DNA from: Roseiarcus sp963758335
Lineage (GTDB): Bacteria > Pseudomonadota > Alphaproteobacteria > Rhizobiales > Beijerinckiaceae
DNA: 64,000 nucleotides
Direction of reading: 5' to 3'
Assembly: GCA_963758335.1 (NCBI GenBank)
Contig: CAVWVF010000002.1
Location: 186,001-250,000, forward strand
A program made the translations under genes and the position numbers. This document shows positions 33,359-42,759 of the stretch, piece by piece (position 1 is the first letter of the stretch; each line of letters starts with the position of its first letter). Below the pieces are notes generated by a model, which made no database searches, was not told where the DNA came from, and saw only the letters and a list, made by a program, of their open reading frames with translations.

Positions 33359-35731
33359 ATGGTCTGGCGTTTGCTCTGGGGAGCAGTCCGCCTCGTCGTT
33401 TCGCTCGCGGTGGTCGCGGCGGTCGTCGGCGGCTACCTCTTCTGGCGGGCCATGCCGGCCTATTCCGGCTCGGAGAAGCTGCCGGGCCTGTCGGCCGAGG
33501 TCCATGTCTGGCGCGACGGCTACGGCGTGCCGCACATCTTCGCCGCTTCGATGGACGACGCCGCGCGAGCGCTCGGCTATGTGCACGCCAGCGAGCGGCT
33601 CTTCCAGATGGAGTTGCAGCGCCGCGTCGGACAAGGACGCCTGGCCGAGGTCTTTGGCACCGACCAACTCGACATCGACAAGTTCATCCGCACGCTCGGT
33701 TTCTACCGTGAGGCGGAGAGCAGCTTCGCCGCACTGCCGCCGTGGGCGCAAAAGCGGTTCGAGGCCTACGCCGAAGGCGTCAACGCCTTCCTTGACAGCC
33801 ACAAGAACGCCTTGCCGCCCGAGTTCCTGCTCGTCGGAGACGCGCCCGAGCCCTGGAAGCCGGCCAACTCCCTGGTCTGGGGCAAGCTGATGGCGCTTCA
33901 GCTGTCGCACAACTACGAGATCGAGGCGCTGCGCGCCCGCCTCCGCGACAAACTCGGTCCAGAGCAGGCGAAGTGGGTGCTTCCGGGCGTGAAGCCGGGC
34001 GATCCGATCACGACGCTGCCGGCGCTCAACCCGACACATGCGAGCGGTGAAAGCATCGAGGACGAGATCGGCGCCCTGACCGGCCTCGGCCGCGGCGCCT
34101 CGAACGAGTGGGTGGTTTCGGGATCGCGCACGGCGACGGGAAAGACGATCCTCGCCAACGATCCGCACCTCGGGCTCGGCGCGCCGATCCTCTGGTATCT
34201 CGTCCGCATCGTCACGCCGGAAGGGAGTGTCAAGGGCGGCACCGCGCCCGGCACGCCGGGCGTCCTGCTGGGACAGAACGACAGGGTCGCATGGGGTTTC
34301 ACCACCGCGGACACCGACGTGCAGGACCTCTTCGTCGAGACCGTCGATCCGTCTGACCCCGCAAAATATCTCACGCCCGATGGGGCGAAGCCGTTCGAAA
34401 CGCGCGAGGAGACGATCCGCGTCAAGGATGCGCCGGACGTCAAGCTGACGATCCGTTCGACCCGCCACGGCCCCGTCCTGTCCGACGTCAGCAAGGACCT
34501 GGGCCGGCTCGTCGGCCCGGGCAAGGCGATCGCGCTCGCCTTCACCGGTCTTGGCGACCATGACACGACCGAAGAGGCGATCATGCGCCTAAACGTTGCG
34601 CGGAACTGGGGTGAGTTCCTCGACGCGATGCGCGCCTACCAGACACCGACGCAGAACGTCGTCTACGCCGACGTTTCCGGCGACATCGGTTTCTTCAGCC
34701 CCGGCCTGGTGCCCTTGCGCAAGTCGGGCGACGGGCTCGCGCCGGTCGACGGCGCCTCGGGCGCATTCGATTGGAACGGGACGATCCCGTTCGAGCAGTT
34801 GCCGCAGCTGCACAACCCGGAGATCGGCTTCGCCTTCAACGCCAACAACGCCAACGTCGAGGACGACCACCAGCCGACCTTCGGCCAGGACTGGGAGGAG
34901 CCCTTCCGCGCCCGCCGCATCCAGCAGTTCTTCGACATGATCGACAAGCATAGTCTCGCGACTTCGGCCGCCATGCAGGCCGACCGTCTGTCGCTGGCCG
35001 CCAGGGAATTGCAGCCCTTCATCGCAATGATCGCGCCGCCGGACGAGCGCGCGCGGCAGGCTCAGGCGATGCTGGCGAACTGGAACGGGGAAATGGACAA
35101 GGACCGTCCCGAGCCGCTGATCTTCACCGCGTTCCTTGGCTCTCTGCACCGGATTTTGCTTGAGGAGAAGATGGGGCTGAAGATGGACGAGGAAGGCCCC
35201 TTCGCCGCCTCCAGCCTCGTCTCTCTGATGCGCGACCATCCCACTTGGTGCGGCGCGCCCGACAAGCCTGACCCCGACTGTCGTAAGGCGCTCGGGCGCG
35301 CCCTCGACCAGGGCCTTGCGCTGCTCGTCAAGCGCGACGGAGCGGACATGAGCCAATGGCGCTGGGGCGCTGAGCACATCAGCCTGCTCCAGCACAGGGT
35401 CTACAGCCATCTGCCGCTGCTCGACCGGATTAGCGACCTCAGCGTCCCGTCCAGCGGGGGCTTCTATACGCTCGACCGCGGCGGCGGATTCGAAGCGCCG
35501 CAGGAGACGCCATTCGCCCGGACGCACGGCGCCGGATTCCGCGGCCTTTATGATCTCGCCGACCCGGAGAAGTCCCGCTTCATGATCACGACAGGCGAGT
35601 CCGGCCATATCTTTTCGCCCCATTACCGCGACCTCGTCCCCCTTTGGAACAACGTCAAGTCGATCACGCTGACCGGATCGGAGGAGGATCTCAGGAAAGC
35701 GGGCGCCCGGGAGCTCACACTCTTCCGCTGA
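33359..35731 (+). CDS. penicillin acylase family (Ntn) hydrolase
   Basis: 790 aa. One N-terminal membrane/signal helix (LVVSLAVVAAVVGGYLFW), then alpha region (VWRDGYGVPHIFAASMDDAA, SERLFQMELQRRVGQGRLAE). The processing site is at GASNEWVVSGSRTATGKTIL, where Ser would become the beta-chain N-terminal nucleophile. Later ANDPHLGLGAPILWYLVRI, NVVYADVSGDIGFFSPG and ETGESGHIFSPHYRDLVPLW-type motifs (TTGESGHIFSPHY) follow. It acts in the periplasm on amides such as acyl-homoserine lactones or beta-lactams; substrate not predictable. GGGGGG precedes the ATG. Confidence 0.9.
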   Translation: MVWRLLWGAVRLVVSLAVVAAVVGGYLFWRAMPAYSGSEKLPGLSAEVHVWRDGYGVPHIFAASMDDAARALGYVHASERLFQMELQRRVGQGRLAEVFGTDQLDIDKFIRTLGFYREAESSFAALPPWAQKRFEAYAEGVNAFLDSHKNALPPEFLLVGDAPEPWKPANSLVWGKLMALQLSHNYEIEALRARLRDKLGPEQAKWVLPGVKPGDPITTLPALNPTHASGESIEDEIGALTGLGRGASNEWVVSGSRTATGKTILANDPHLGLGAPILWYLVRIVTPEGSVKGGTAPGTPGVLLGQNDRVAWGFTTADTDVQDLFVETVDPSDPAKYLTPDGAKPFETREETIRVKDAPDVKLTIRSTRHGPVLSDVSKDLGRLVGPGKAIALAFTGLGDHDTTEEAIMRLNVARNWGEFLDAMRAYQTPTQNVVYADVSGDIGFFSPGLVPLRKSGDGLAPVDGASGAFDWNGTIPFEQLPQLHNPEIGFAFNANNANVEDDHQPTFGQDWEEPFRARRIQQFFDMIDKHSLATSAAMQADRLSLAARELQPFIAMIAPPDERARQAQAMLANWNGEMDKDRPEPLIFTAFLGSLHRILLEEKMGLKMDEEGPFAASSLVSLMRDHPTWCGAPDKPDPDCRKALGRALDQGLALLVKRDGADMSQWRWGAEHISLLQHRVYSHLPLLDRISDLSVPSSGGFYTLDRGGGFEAPQETPFARTHGAGFRGLYDLADPEKSRFMITTGESGHIFSPHYRDLVPLWNNVKSITLTGSEEDLRKAGARELTLFR

Positions 35732-35872
35732 TCGCCTTCCCTCCGGTCCGGCCAGGTTCCTCCGAAAGTACCGTTGCTCCAGCGACTTTGCTCAGACGAT
35801 ATGACGGCAACGCAGCTTTGACCCCGCTTGCGACTTCAGGCCGGGAAGCGAGGCGTTCGATGGAGGAAACCG

Positions 35873-37393
35873 ATGTATCAGGCAGCGATTGACAAGATTG
35901 CGGCGCGCGGGCTGATCCGCGACCGTTACGACAATTTCATCGGCGGCAAGTGGATCGCCCCGGTCGAGGGCCGCTATTTCGACAACCCCAGCCCGGTGAC
36001 GGGCAAGCGTCTGTGCTCGGTTCCCCGCTCGTCGGCGGCCGACATCGAGCTTGCGCTCGACGCCGCACACAAGGCCAAGGACGCCTGGGGCAAGACTCCG
36101 GCCGCCGAACGGGCCCTGATCCTCAACCGCGTCGCCGACAAGATGGAGGCCAACCTCGACCTTCTGGCGCTGGTCGAAACCCTCGACAACGGCAAGCCGA
36201 TCCGCGAGACCACATACGCCGACCTGCCGCTCTGCATCGACCACTGGCGCTATTTCGCCGGCGCAGTGCGCGCCCAGGAAGGCTCTCTCTCGGAGATCGA
36301 TCACGACACCGTCGCCTACCATTTCCATGAGCCGCTCGGCGTCGTCGGCCAGATCATTCCATGGAACTTCCCGATGCTCATGGCGGTATGGAAGCTCGCG
36401 CCGGCCCTGGCCGCAGGCAACTGCGTCGTCCTGAAGCCCGCCGAACAGACCCCGCTCGGCATCCTGATCGTCGCGGAGCTCATCGCCGACCTCCTTCCGG
36501 CCGGCGTCCTCAACATCGTCAACGGCTTCGGGGTCGAGGCGGGCAAACCGCTCGCCCAGAACAAGCGCATCTCGAAAATCGCCTTCACCGGCGAGACGAC
36601 CACCGGTCGCTTGATCATGCAGTACGCGTCCGACAACCTCATACCGGTTACGCTGGAGCTCGGCGGCAAGTCGCCGAACATCTTCTTCGCCGACGTGATG
36701 GACGCTGACGACGATTACTTCGACAAGTGCCTCGAAGGCTTCACCATGTTCGCTTTGAACCAGGGCGAAGTCTGCACATGCCCGAGCCGCGCGCTCGTTC
36801 AGGAGTCGATCTACGACCAATTCATCGAGCGGGCGGTCGAGCGCACCAAGAATGTCAAGCAGGGCCATCTGCTCGACATGTCGACGATGATCGGCGCGCA
36901 GGCCTCGACCGACCAGCTCGAGAAGATCCTGTCCTATCTCGACATCGGCCGTCAGGAAGGCGCGCAGGTGCTCACCGGCGGCGCGCGCGCCCGCCTCGAG
37001 GGCGAACTGGCCGACGGCTACTATATCCAGCCGACGATCTTCGCCGGCCATAACAAGATGCAAGTCTTCCAAGAAGAAATCTTTGGACCGGTCGTCTCGG
37101 TGGCGAAGTTCAAGGACGAGGCGGAAGCGCTCGAGATCGCCAACGACACGCTTTACGGCCTCGGCGCCGGCGTCTGGACGCGCAACGGCAACCGGGCATA
37201 CCGGTTTGGTCGAGAGATCCAAGCGGGGCGCGTCTGGACCAACTGCTATCACGCCTATCCCGCCCACGCGGCGTTCGGCGGCTACAAGCAGTCGGGCATC
37301 GGGCGCGAGACCCACAAGATGATGCTCGATCATTACCAGCAGACCAAGAACCTTCTCGTCAGCTATTCGACGAAGGCGCTCGGCTTCTTCTGA
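35873..37393 (+). CDS. NAD(P)-dependent aldehyde dehydrogenase
   Basis: 506 aa from ATG 35873 after GGAGG. Motifs: PLGVVGQIIPWNFPMLMAVW (cofactor, Asn), VVLKPAEQTPLGIL, FTGETTTGRLIM, VTLELGGKSPNIFF with the general-base Glu, FALNQGEVCTCPSRA with the nucleophile Cys, and EIFGPVVSVAKF. It is close to the AldB/ExaC type acetaldehyde or alcohol-pathway dehydrogenases. The adjacent DUF779 gene is its usual neighbour. A strong hairpin lies between the two. Confidence 0.93.
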   Translation: MYQAAIDKIAARGLIRDRYDNFIGGKWIAPVEGRYFDNPSPVTGKRLCSVPRSSAADIELALDAAHKAKDAWGKTPAAERALILNRVADKMEANLDLLALVETLDNGKPIRETTYADLPLCIDHWRYFAGAVRAQEGSLSEIDHDTVAYHFHEPLGVVGQIIPWNFPMLMAVWKLAPALAAGNCVVLKPAEQTPLGILIVAELIADLLPAGVLNIVNGFGVEAGKPLAQNKRISKIAFTGETTTGRLIMQYASDNLIPVTLELGGKSPNIFFADVMDADDDYFDKCLEGFTMFALNQGEVCTCPSRALVQESIYDQFIERAVERTKNVKQGHLLDMSTMIGAQASTDQLEKILSYLDIGRQEGAQVLTGGARARLEGELADGYYIQPTIFAGHNKMQVFQEEIFGPVVSVAKFKDEAEALEIANDTLYGLGAGVWTRNGNRAYRFGREIQAGRVWTNCYHAYPAHAAFGGYKQSGIGRETHKMMLDHYQQTKNLLVSYSTKALGFF

Positions 37394-37404
37394 TCCGTAG
37401 ACGG

Positions 37405-37431
37405 GCGGGCGGAAGGTTCGCCTCCGCCCGC
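37405..37431 (+). terminator. strong GC hairpin after aldehyde dehydrogenase gene
   Basis: GCGGGCGGAAGG, loop TTCG, CCTCCGCCCGC: eleven pairs with one bulged A and a very stable UUCG tetraloop, 12 bp after the stop. There is no U-tract, so it may stabilise the 3' end or attenuate transcription into the DUF779 gene rather than terminate fully. Confidence 0.6.
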
Positions 37432-37452
37432 TTCACCGCGCAGGGCCTCGCC

Positions 37453-37833
37453 ATGATCCAACGCGTCGAGATCACCGAAGCGGCGGCGGTCGTCGTCCGC
37501 CGCCTGCGCCAGGCGCACGGGCCGCTGATGTTCCATCAGTCGGGCGGCTGCTGCGACGGCTCGTCTCCGATGTGCTATCCGGCGGGCGAGTTTCGCGTCG
37601 GTCCGCAGGACGTCTTTCTCGGCGAAATCGAAGCCTGTCCCTTCTATATCGGCGCGGCGCAGTTCCAATATTGGCGCGATACCCAGCTGATCATCGACGT
37701 TGTTCCGGGACGCGGCGGCGGATTTTCGCTCGAAGCCCCCGAAGGCGTGCGTTTTCTCACGCGCAGCCGGGTCTTCACCGACGCTGAGGCGGCGGAACTC
37801 GACGCGGCCGGAGGGCCGCCACGGGCAGCCTGA
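37453..37833 (+). CDS. DUF779 protein, aldehyde dehydrogenase partner
   Basis: 126 aa: LRQAHGPLMFHQSGGCCDGS, SPMCYPAGEF and DVFLGEIEACPFYIGAAQFQ, with conserved Cys residues that could bind metal. DUF779 proteins (AcoW-like) are regularly encoded beside aldehyde dehydrogenases of this type and are thought to assist them, though the mechanism is not defined. The gene is intact. Confidence 0.88.
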   Translation: MIQRVEITEAAAVVVRRLRQAHGPLMFHQSGGCCDGSSPMCYPAGEFRVGPQDVFLGEIEACPFYIGAAQFQYWRDTQLIIDVVPGRGGGFSLEAPEGVRFLTRSRVFTDAEAAELDAAGGPPRAA

Positions 37834-37933
37834 ATTAGAGCCTCATCCCGCTCCAATACACACCGGCTCGGCCGTAACCTCGCCGTATTCTCAGACTAGC
37901 GGCGCGAGGGCGTAGCCGATAAAGTGCGGCCAA

Positions 37934-38647
37934 ATGACCCAGGCGCGGCGAATACTGATCGTTGACGACGACGTCGACTTGCGGACCGCGCTCGTCGAGC
38001 AGCTTGTTTTGCATCCGGAGTTTCAGGTCGAGGCGGTCGATACGGCGGAGGCGGCGCTCAAGTCCGTGCCCGATTCGCCGCCCGATCTGGTGATCATGGA
38101 CGTGGGTCTCCCGGACCTCGACGGACGCGAGGCGGTGAGGCGTCTGCGACGCGACGGCTATCGCAAACCGATCATCGTGCTGACCGCGCACGATTCGGAC
38201 GCCGACGCCGTGCTCGGGCTCGAGTCCGGCGCCAACGACTACGTCGGCAAGCCGTTCCGCTTCGTTGTGCTGCTTGCGCGCATCCGCTCACAGCTGCGCC
38301 AATACGAAGCGAGCGAGGATGCCGAGTTCCAGGTTGGCCCCTATACTTTCCGTCCGACGTCCAAGAACCTCGTCGACGCGCAGGGCGTGAAGCTCCGCCT
38401 GACGGAAAAGGAAGCGGCGATCCTTCGCTATCTGCACCGCGCCGATCAGCAACCGGTGCCGCGCGAAACGCTGCTCAAACATGTTTGGGGCTACAACGCC
38501 AACGTCACCACCCACACGCTGGAGACTCACATCTATCGCCTGCGGCAGAAGATCGAAGACAATCCGGCCGAGGCGCAGCTTCTGGTCACGGAAGGGGGCG
38601 GCTACAAGCTTATTGCGGGCGGGGCGACAGGGGGACGCTCGGAGTGA
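37934..38647 (+). CDS. OmpR-family response regulator
   Basis: 237 aa. REC domain: RILIVDDDVDLRTALVEQLV, phospho-Asp in VIMDVGLPDLDGREAV, VLTAHDSDADAVLGLESGAN and the Lys in YVGKPFRFVVLLARI. C-terminal winged helix: LRLTEKEAAILRYLHRADQQ, LKHVWGYNANVTTHTLETHI-YRLRQKIE. No kinase is nearby. It overlaps by GTGA with the cNMP-binding gene, so the next three genes are probably co-expressed. Confidence 0.93.
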   Translation: MTQARRILIVDDDVDLRTALVEQLVLHPEFQVEAVDTAEAALKSVPDSPPDLVIMDVGLPDLDGREAVRRLRRDGYRKPIIVLTAHDSDADAVLGLESGANDYVGKPFRFVVLLARIRSQLRQYEASEDAEFQVGPYTFRPTSKNLVDAQGVKLRLTEKEAAILRYLHRADQQPVPRETLLKHVWGYNANVTTHTLETHIYRLRQKIEDNPAEAQLLVTEGGGYKLIAGGATGGRSE

Positions 38648-39126
38648 CACTCGAGAGCGACGTCGCCCGGCTCGCCCGCACCCGTCCCTTCAACCTCCTG
38701 CCCCGAGAGGCGGTTCAGCTCGTCGCGTTCTCATGCCGGAAACGCCGCCTCAAGGCGGGAGAGGTTCTGTTTCATGCCGACGAGGCCGGCGACGAGGGGT
38801 ACTTCCTCCATTCCGGCGCGGTCGTGTTGTCGAAAACGGGCGCCGGGCCCGATGGCGAAAGACGTGTGGCGGCGGGCGGCTTCATTGGAGAGAGTGCCCT
38901 TTACGCGCCGATGATGCGACAGGTCGAGGCGCGCGTCGCCGAAGACGCGGTCGTCACCGCCGTGCCGCGGGAGACGTTCCGGCGCGTGCTGGTGGAATTT
39001 CCGGCCGCCGCGGACAAGGTGCGCGTCGCGCTCGCCGAGCGCTCCCAGCGTCTCATCGAGGGGCTCGACGCAGCGAGGGCAAGGTCGCTCGACGCGGTCG
39101 GCCGGAAACCCGAGGCCGCGCCGTGA
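38644..39126 (+). CDS. cyclic-nucleotide-binding domain protein (no HTH)
   Basis: 160 aa from GTG 38644. A Crp-like beta-roll: RKRRLKAGEVLFHADEAGDE, GYFLHSGAVVLSKTG, AAGGFIGESALYAPMMRQVE with the PBC Glu, and AVPRETFRRVLVEFP. It lacks the C-terminal DNA-binding wing, so it would signal through protein contacts. It overlaps the flanking genes by 4 bp on both sides. Confidence 0.88.
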   Translation: MTLESDVARLARTRPFNLLPREAVQLVAFSCRKRRLKAGEVLFHADEAGDEGYFLHSGAVVLSKTGAGPDGERRVAAGGFIGESALYAPMMRQVEARVAEDAVVTAVPRETFRRVLVEFPAAADKVRVALAERSQRLIEGLDAARARSLDAVGRKPEAAP

Positions 39127-39545
39127 CCGGCAAGCCGTCGAGCGTGCTCGGGGCGCTTCGCGCGCCTACGCTCGTCGACGTCGAGGCGCTGGCCGACGCC
39201 GCCTACGCGCAACTTCCGGCCCGGTTTCGCCGCATGTGCGAGGGACTGGTGATTCAGGTCGTCGATTTCCCCGACGACGAAACGCTGGACGAGATGGGGG
39301 CCGAGAGCGAATTCGACCTGCTCGGCCTCTTCCGCGGCCGGGGCCTCCCCCAGCGCGGCGCCGTGTCGGAGACAGGCGAGCTGCCCAACATGATCTGGCT
39401 CTACCGCCGCCCCCTGCTCGATTACTGGTGCGAAGGAGAGGATACGCTCTCCGCCGTCGTCACCCACGTGCTCGTGCACGAGATCGGTCACCACTTCGGC
39501 CTCTCGGACGCCGACATGGAGGCGATCGAGCGCGAAGCGCGCTGA
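39123..39545 (+). CDS. small zincin-like metallopeptidase family protein
   Basis: 140 aa from GTG 39123 (GTGA overlap). HExxH zinc site in VVTHVLVHEIGHHFGLSD; a hydrophobic LPNMIWLYRRPLLDYW strand precedes it. Small "metallopeptidase family" proteins with this layout are widespread in Alphaproteobacteria next to response regulators and cNMP-binding proteins. Proteolytic activity has not been generally shown. Confidence 0.88.
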   Translation: MTGKPSSVLGALRAPTLVDVEALADAAYAQLPARFRRMCEGLVIQVVDFPDDETLDEMGAESEFDLLGLFRGRGLPQRGAVSETGELPNMIWLYRRPLLDYWCEGEDTLSAVVTHVLVHEIGHHFGLSDADMEAIEREAR

Positions 39546-39698
39546 TCAATTCGGTCCTCGAGCCTCCACGAACTGCTGCGAGGGCCCGGAAAACGCCGGA
39601 TTTCGGAGCCTTCACAAGGGCGTCACGCTAGCTGTAGAGTAGAGAGGCGGCTGGATTCTCTCCGGCTCGCCGATGGTGCGGAGGATCGGAGCGTCTTT

Positions 39699-40265
39699 GT
39701 GACGGTTCATGTTCAGGCAGTCACGCCAGGCAATTGCCCGGCGCTCGTGTTGAACGCGGACTGCCGCCCGTTGAGCTACTATCCCTTGTCGATCTGGTGC
39801 TGGCAGGACGCGATCAAGGCGGTGTTCCTCGACCGGGTCAACATCCTCTCCGAATACGACACTTTGGTCAGGAGCCCCTCGTTCGAGATGCGGCTGCCGT
39901 CAGTCGTGTCGCTGAAGAGCTACGTCAAGCCGACCCGCTTTCCCGCCTTCACCCGGTTCAACGTCTTCCTGCGCGACCGCTTCACCTGCCAATATTGCGG
40001 CGAGCGGGAGGACCTCACCTTCGACCACGTCGTCCCCCGCTGCAAGGGCGGCGTGACCACCTGGGAGAACGTCGTCGCCGCCTGCTCCGCCTGCAACCTC
40101 AAGAAGGCCGACATGCTGCCCTCGGTGGCGCGGATGTGGCCGGCGACCGAGCCATACCAGCCGACCGTGCACGACCTGCACCAGAACGGCCGCCTGTTCC
40201 CGCCCAACTATCTTCACGAGAGCTGGATGGACTACCTCTACTGGGACAGCGAACTGGAGGCGTGA
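39699..40265 (+). CDS. HNH endonuclease family protein
   Basis: 188 aa from GTG 39699. A structural Cys4/HNH module: RDRFTCQYCGEREDLTFDHV, VPRCKGGVTTWENVVAACSACN, with CxxC zinc pairs and DH-x(n)-N-x(n)-N. The N-terminal LVLNADCRPLSYYPLSIWCW is conserved across a housekeeping HNH group of Alphaproteobacteria. Likely chromosomal rather than phage-borne. IS66 copy 2 inserts 135 bp downstream. Confidence 0.9.
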   Translation: MTVHVQAVTPGNCPALVLNADCRPLSYYPLSIWCWQDAIKAVFLDRVNILSEYDTLVRSPSFEMRLPSVVSLKSYVKPTRFPAFTRFNVFLRDRFTCQYCGEREDLTFDHVVPRCKGGVTTWENVVAACSACNLKKADMLPSVARMWPATEPYQPTVHDLHQNGRLFPPNYLHESWMDYLYWDSELEA

Positions 40266-40399
40266 TCCCCCACGCCGACCAAAGAAATCGAGGCGCCGGC
40301 GCCAAGCGCACGCGGCGCCGAACCCAAATCCATGCCAACTCGTTACAAGGTCTGTCCATTGCCGTTTTGGGCGTTTTCAATGGCTTAGCCCTCGGATCG

Positions 40400-42148
40400 G
40401 TAACCGGGGCGAATTTCCGGGCGGCGTTAGCTTGGGGCGGGCCTGACGAGAGTTGCGAGATCGGGGATTTCGGGGCGTGGAATGGCGAGGCGAGCGCCGA
40501 GATAGTCGAAGAAGGGGATTTTGAGCTTCCTGCAGGTCTTGGCGAGCCCGAGCATGACGTCGCGGGCGTCGCGGCCTCTGTCGCTGAGGGTCCCGCCGGA
40601 GATTTTGCGCTTGGTGACGAAGACGCGGATGTCGTTTTCCGAGGCGTTGGTGTGCAGCGGAATATGGGGATGGTCGAGGACGCGCAAGAGATCGTCCTTG
40701 AGGCGAAAGAGGCGCCTGAGCAGGCTGTCGAGGGTGGCGTAGCCGGTTCTGGAGCGGTTGAAGATGCGGTCGAACTGCGCCCGCAAACGCTCGGCTTTCT
40801 CGAGGCTCGGGGCGAGCTTGTATTCTTTTAAGGCGCGATAGAACCACCAGATCATGCGCCGTGCGACCTCGATCGCGTTGCGCTTGCTTGTCGTTGGCGG
40901 GGATGAGCTTGTGGACCAGGCGTTCGGCGTGCACCCAGCACAAGGCGTGTTCGCCGACGCGGAACTGGCCGGCGCCGTCTGACACGACGATGGCTTGGCC
41001 GAGCAGGCCTTGCTCGCGAACGGCGCCCCACAGAGCACCCTCGCTGGCGACCCGCACCGGATCGGGGGTGATCCTGAGATCGGCGAATCCGAGCGCGTTC
41101 AGATGGCTCGTCCAGTCTTCGTGAGACGCAAAAAGCCGCGTCGGATGGCCCGCGAGCGTGTCGATGAGGCTGAGGCTCAGATTGCAAGCCCGCATGTAGA
41201 CGAGCGCCGCCTCGTTGACCACGTAAGAGGCCGCGCCGCCCAGGAGATTGCGCAGGAACGCCAGGCGGGACTTGCTCGGGCCGGTTCGAAACGTGGTGAA
41301 GCTGTCGGAACCGATCTGGGTCGTCACGCCGCTCTTGCCTCGATGGCGGGCGCCGGTGTCGTCGACCGTGACGAAGGAAGCGCTGCTCAATCCGGTCTTC
41401 AGCACCTCGGCGTCCTCAGCGCGGAACGTCTCGAGCTTGGCGGCCAGCAGGCGCACCACCTGGCGTTTCGAAATCACCACGCCGACGCCGTTCAGCAGCG
41501 CCAGAATCCGCTCGCAGGTCATCTGTCCCTGAAAGTGCAGCATCAAGATCAGGCGCTGAAGATGCGGGCCATAGCCACCGACGATCCCGGGATCGAGCGG
41601 CGCGATCAGAAGTCTTCCCATCCGGCGTTTGCCAGCGCTCGCGCCGATAGCGGGTCACCAAAGGATTCAGAACCAAGTCCTGAACGACGATCTCTTCGTA
41701 GCCCTTGTGGCGGGAACCCGCTGGCGCGTCGACCTTCACCTCGATGGTTTGCGTGACCGTCAGCTTGTCCAGGTTGCTGCCGCGCCGCTGCGTCGACCGC
41801 CCGCCCTTGGGCGCGTTCGCTTGCGAATCCGGTCGGTCCGTCGCCTTGTCCATCCCCGAGGGTTTCTGCGGCGGCCGCGGCGGCAGTTTCTTCAATCGCG
41901 CCAGTTCGTCCTTGACCGCCTGATGCTCGACCCTCAGCTTGGCCAACGCCCCGCTCACCTTCTCGTACTCCGCCTGAAAGCGGGTCACTTCGCCAATCAA
42001 TTCGCCAATCAAAGTGCGAACCAGGCCGATGAGCTCGGCCGGCGTCATGCGCTCAAGCGGATCACCCGAATCAACGGACATCCCCAGCTTGAATCATACT
42101 TTCCGACGCTTGACTCCCCCCTTCCGCCCGGAAATTTGCCCCGATTAC
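40400..42148 (-). mobile_element. IS66-family element, copy 2 (inactivated)
   Basis: Same ends as copy 1, flanked by a perfect 8-bp duplication TCGGATCG (40392-40399 and 42149-42156). Opposite orientation to copy 1, so recombination between the copies would invert the 27 kb between them. It landed at the edge of a palindromic intergenic repeat (42157-42262). Confidence 0.96.
40427..42081 (-). pseudogene. IS66 transposase, two one-base insertions
   Basis: Nearly identical to the intact transposase at 11490-13142. An extra C in GACTTCTGATCG near 41610 shifts the frame after PDGKT. An extra A in GACAAGCAAGCG near 40885 shifts it back after ANDKQ. The coding blocks are otherwise preserved. Both changes are single insertions relative to copy 1, so the copy is dead unless they are assembly errors. 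Confidence 0.93.
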
Positions 42149-42699
42149 TCGGATCGTGTCATCCTCGCGAAAGCGGGGATCCAGAGTGCCACTCTAGCGG
42201 CGAAATCGCCGTCTAGGGTGTGCATTGCGGCAATCTGGAGCCCGCGTTCGCGGGGTGACAATGCACCGCACGAACCGCCCACGGCGTCTGCGCATCCAGC
42301 CTGTCGGCGAGGGCGTCGCTTCGGCCGCGGCGCCAGGTCGCTGAGCAGCGGCGAGTCGTTGAAGAGGCCCGGATCGCAATACCGGTCGAGCCGATCGACT
42401 AGCTTGAGCAAGAGGGGAATGGCCTTCACGTCGCCCTCCGCGACGCGGCGCGCCGCCAGACGCAACGCCGGCTCGAGCCGGGCGAACTGCATCGTCTTGT
42501 GATCGGGCGCGCTCTTTCCGCGCGCCGTCGCCGCGCGCACGATCTGCCTCAGCCTTTCGCGCGACAGGCCCTCCTCCCCCGCGATGTCCTTATAGCTCGC
42601 GCCCTCCTGCAGGCGGGCGAAGATGCGCTGGAGGCGCAGCGCCCGGGCGGCGGGCGAGAGCGCCGGGCGGGCGGAGCGGAGTTCTGTCAAATCGGTCAT
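42145..42699 (-). CDS. sigma-70 region 4-like HTH protein
   Basis: About 184 aa from ATG 42699 (MTDLTELRSARPALSPAARA). A HTH GASYKDIAGEEGLSRERLRQ then IVRAATARGK resembles sigma-70 region 4. LAARRVAEGDVKAIPLLLKL and LDRYCDPGLFN follow. The last 40 residues are translated from a palindromic intergenic repeat and IS66-duplicated bases (VALWIPAFARMTRSE), so the natural C-terminus is probably altered. Such short HTH proteins are common near mobile DNA in this order; targets are unknown. Confidence 0.65.
   Translation of the reverse strand: MTDLTELRSARPALSPAARALRLQRIFARLQEGASYKDIAGEEGLSRERLRQIVRAATARGKSAPDHKTMQFARLEPALRLAARRVAEGDVKAIPLLLKLVDRLDRYCDPGLFNDSPLLSDLAPRPKRRPRRQAGCADAVGGSCGALSPRERGLQIAAMHTLDGDFAARVALWIPAFARMTRSE
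42157..42262. repeat. palindromic intergenic repeat (REP family C)
   Basis: TGTCATCCTCGCGAAAGCGG then GGATCCAGAG on one arm and ATCTGGAGCCCGCGTTCGCG then GGGTGACA on the other: a long imperfect palindrome of the kind that, when translated, yields WIPAFARMT-like peptides. It overlaps the 3' end of the HTH gene. Confidence 0.8.
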
Positions 42700-42759
42700 C
42701 GGGGGCCCTCTTCCGGAAAGAACAAAGCTAGTACAAATTATGACATCCGTCAAGAATTT

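Noticed and set aside
35792..37333. 513-codon minus-strand frame opposite the aldehyde dehydrogenase
   Set aside because: Antisense shadow of a conserved enzyme; composition is typical of a shadow frame.
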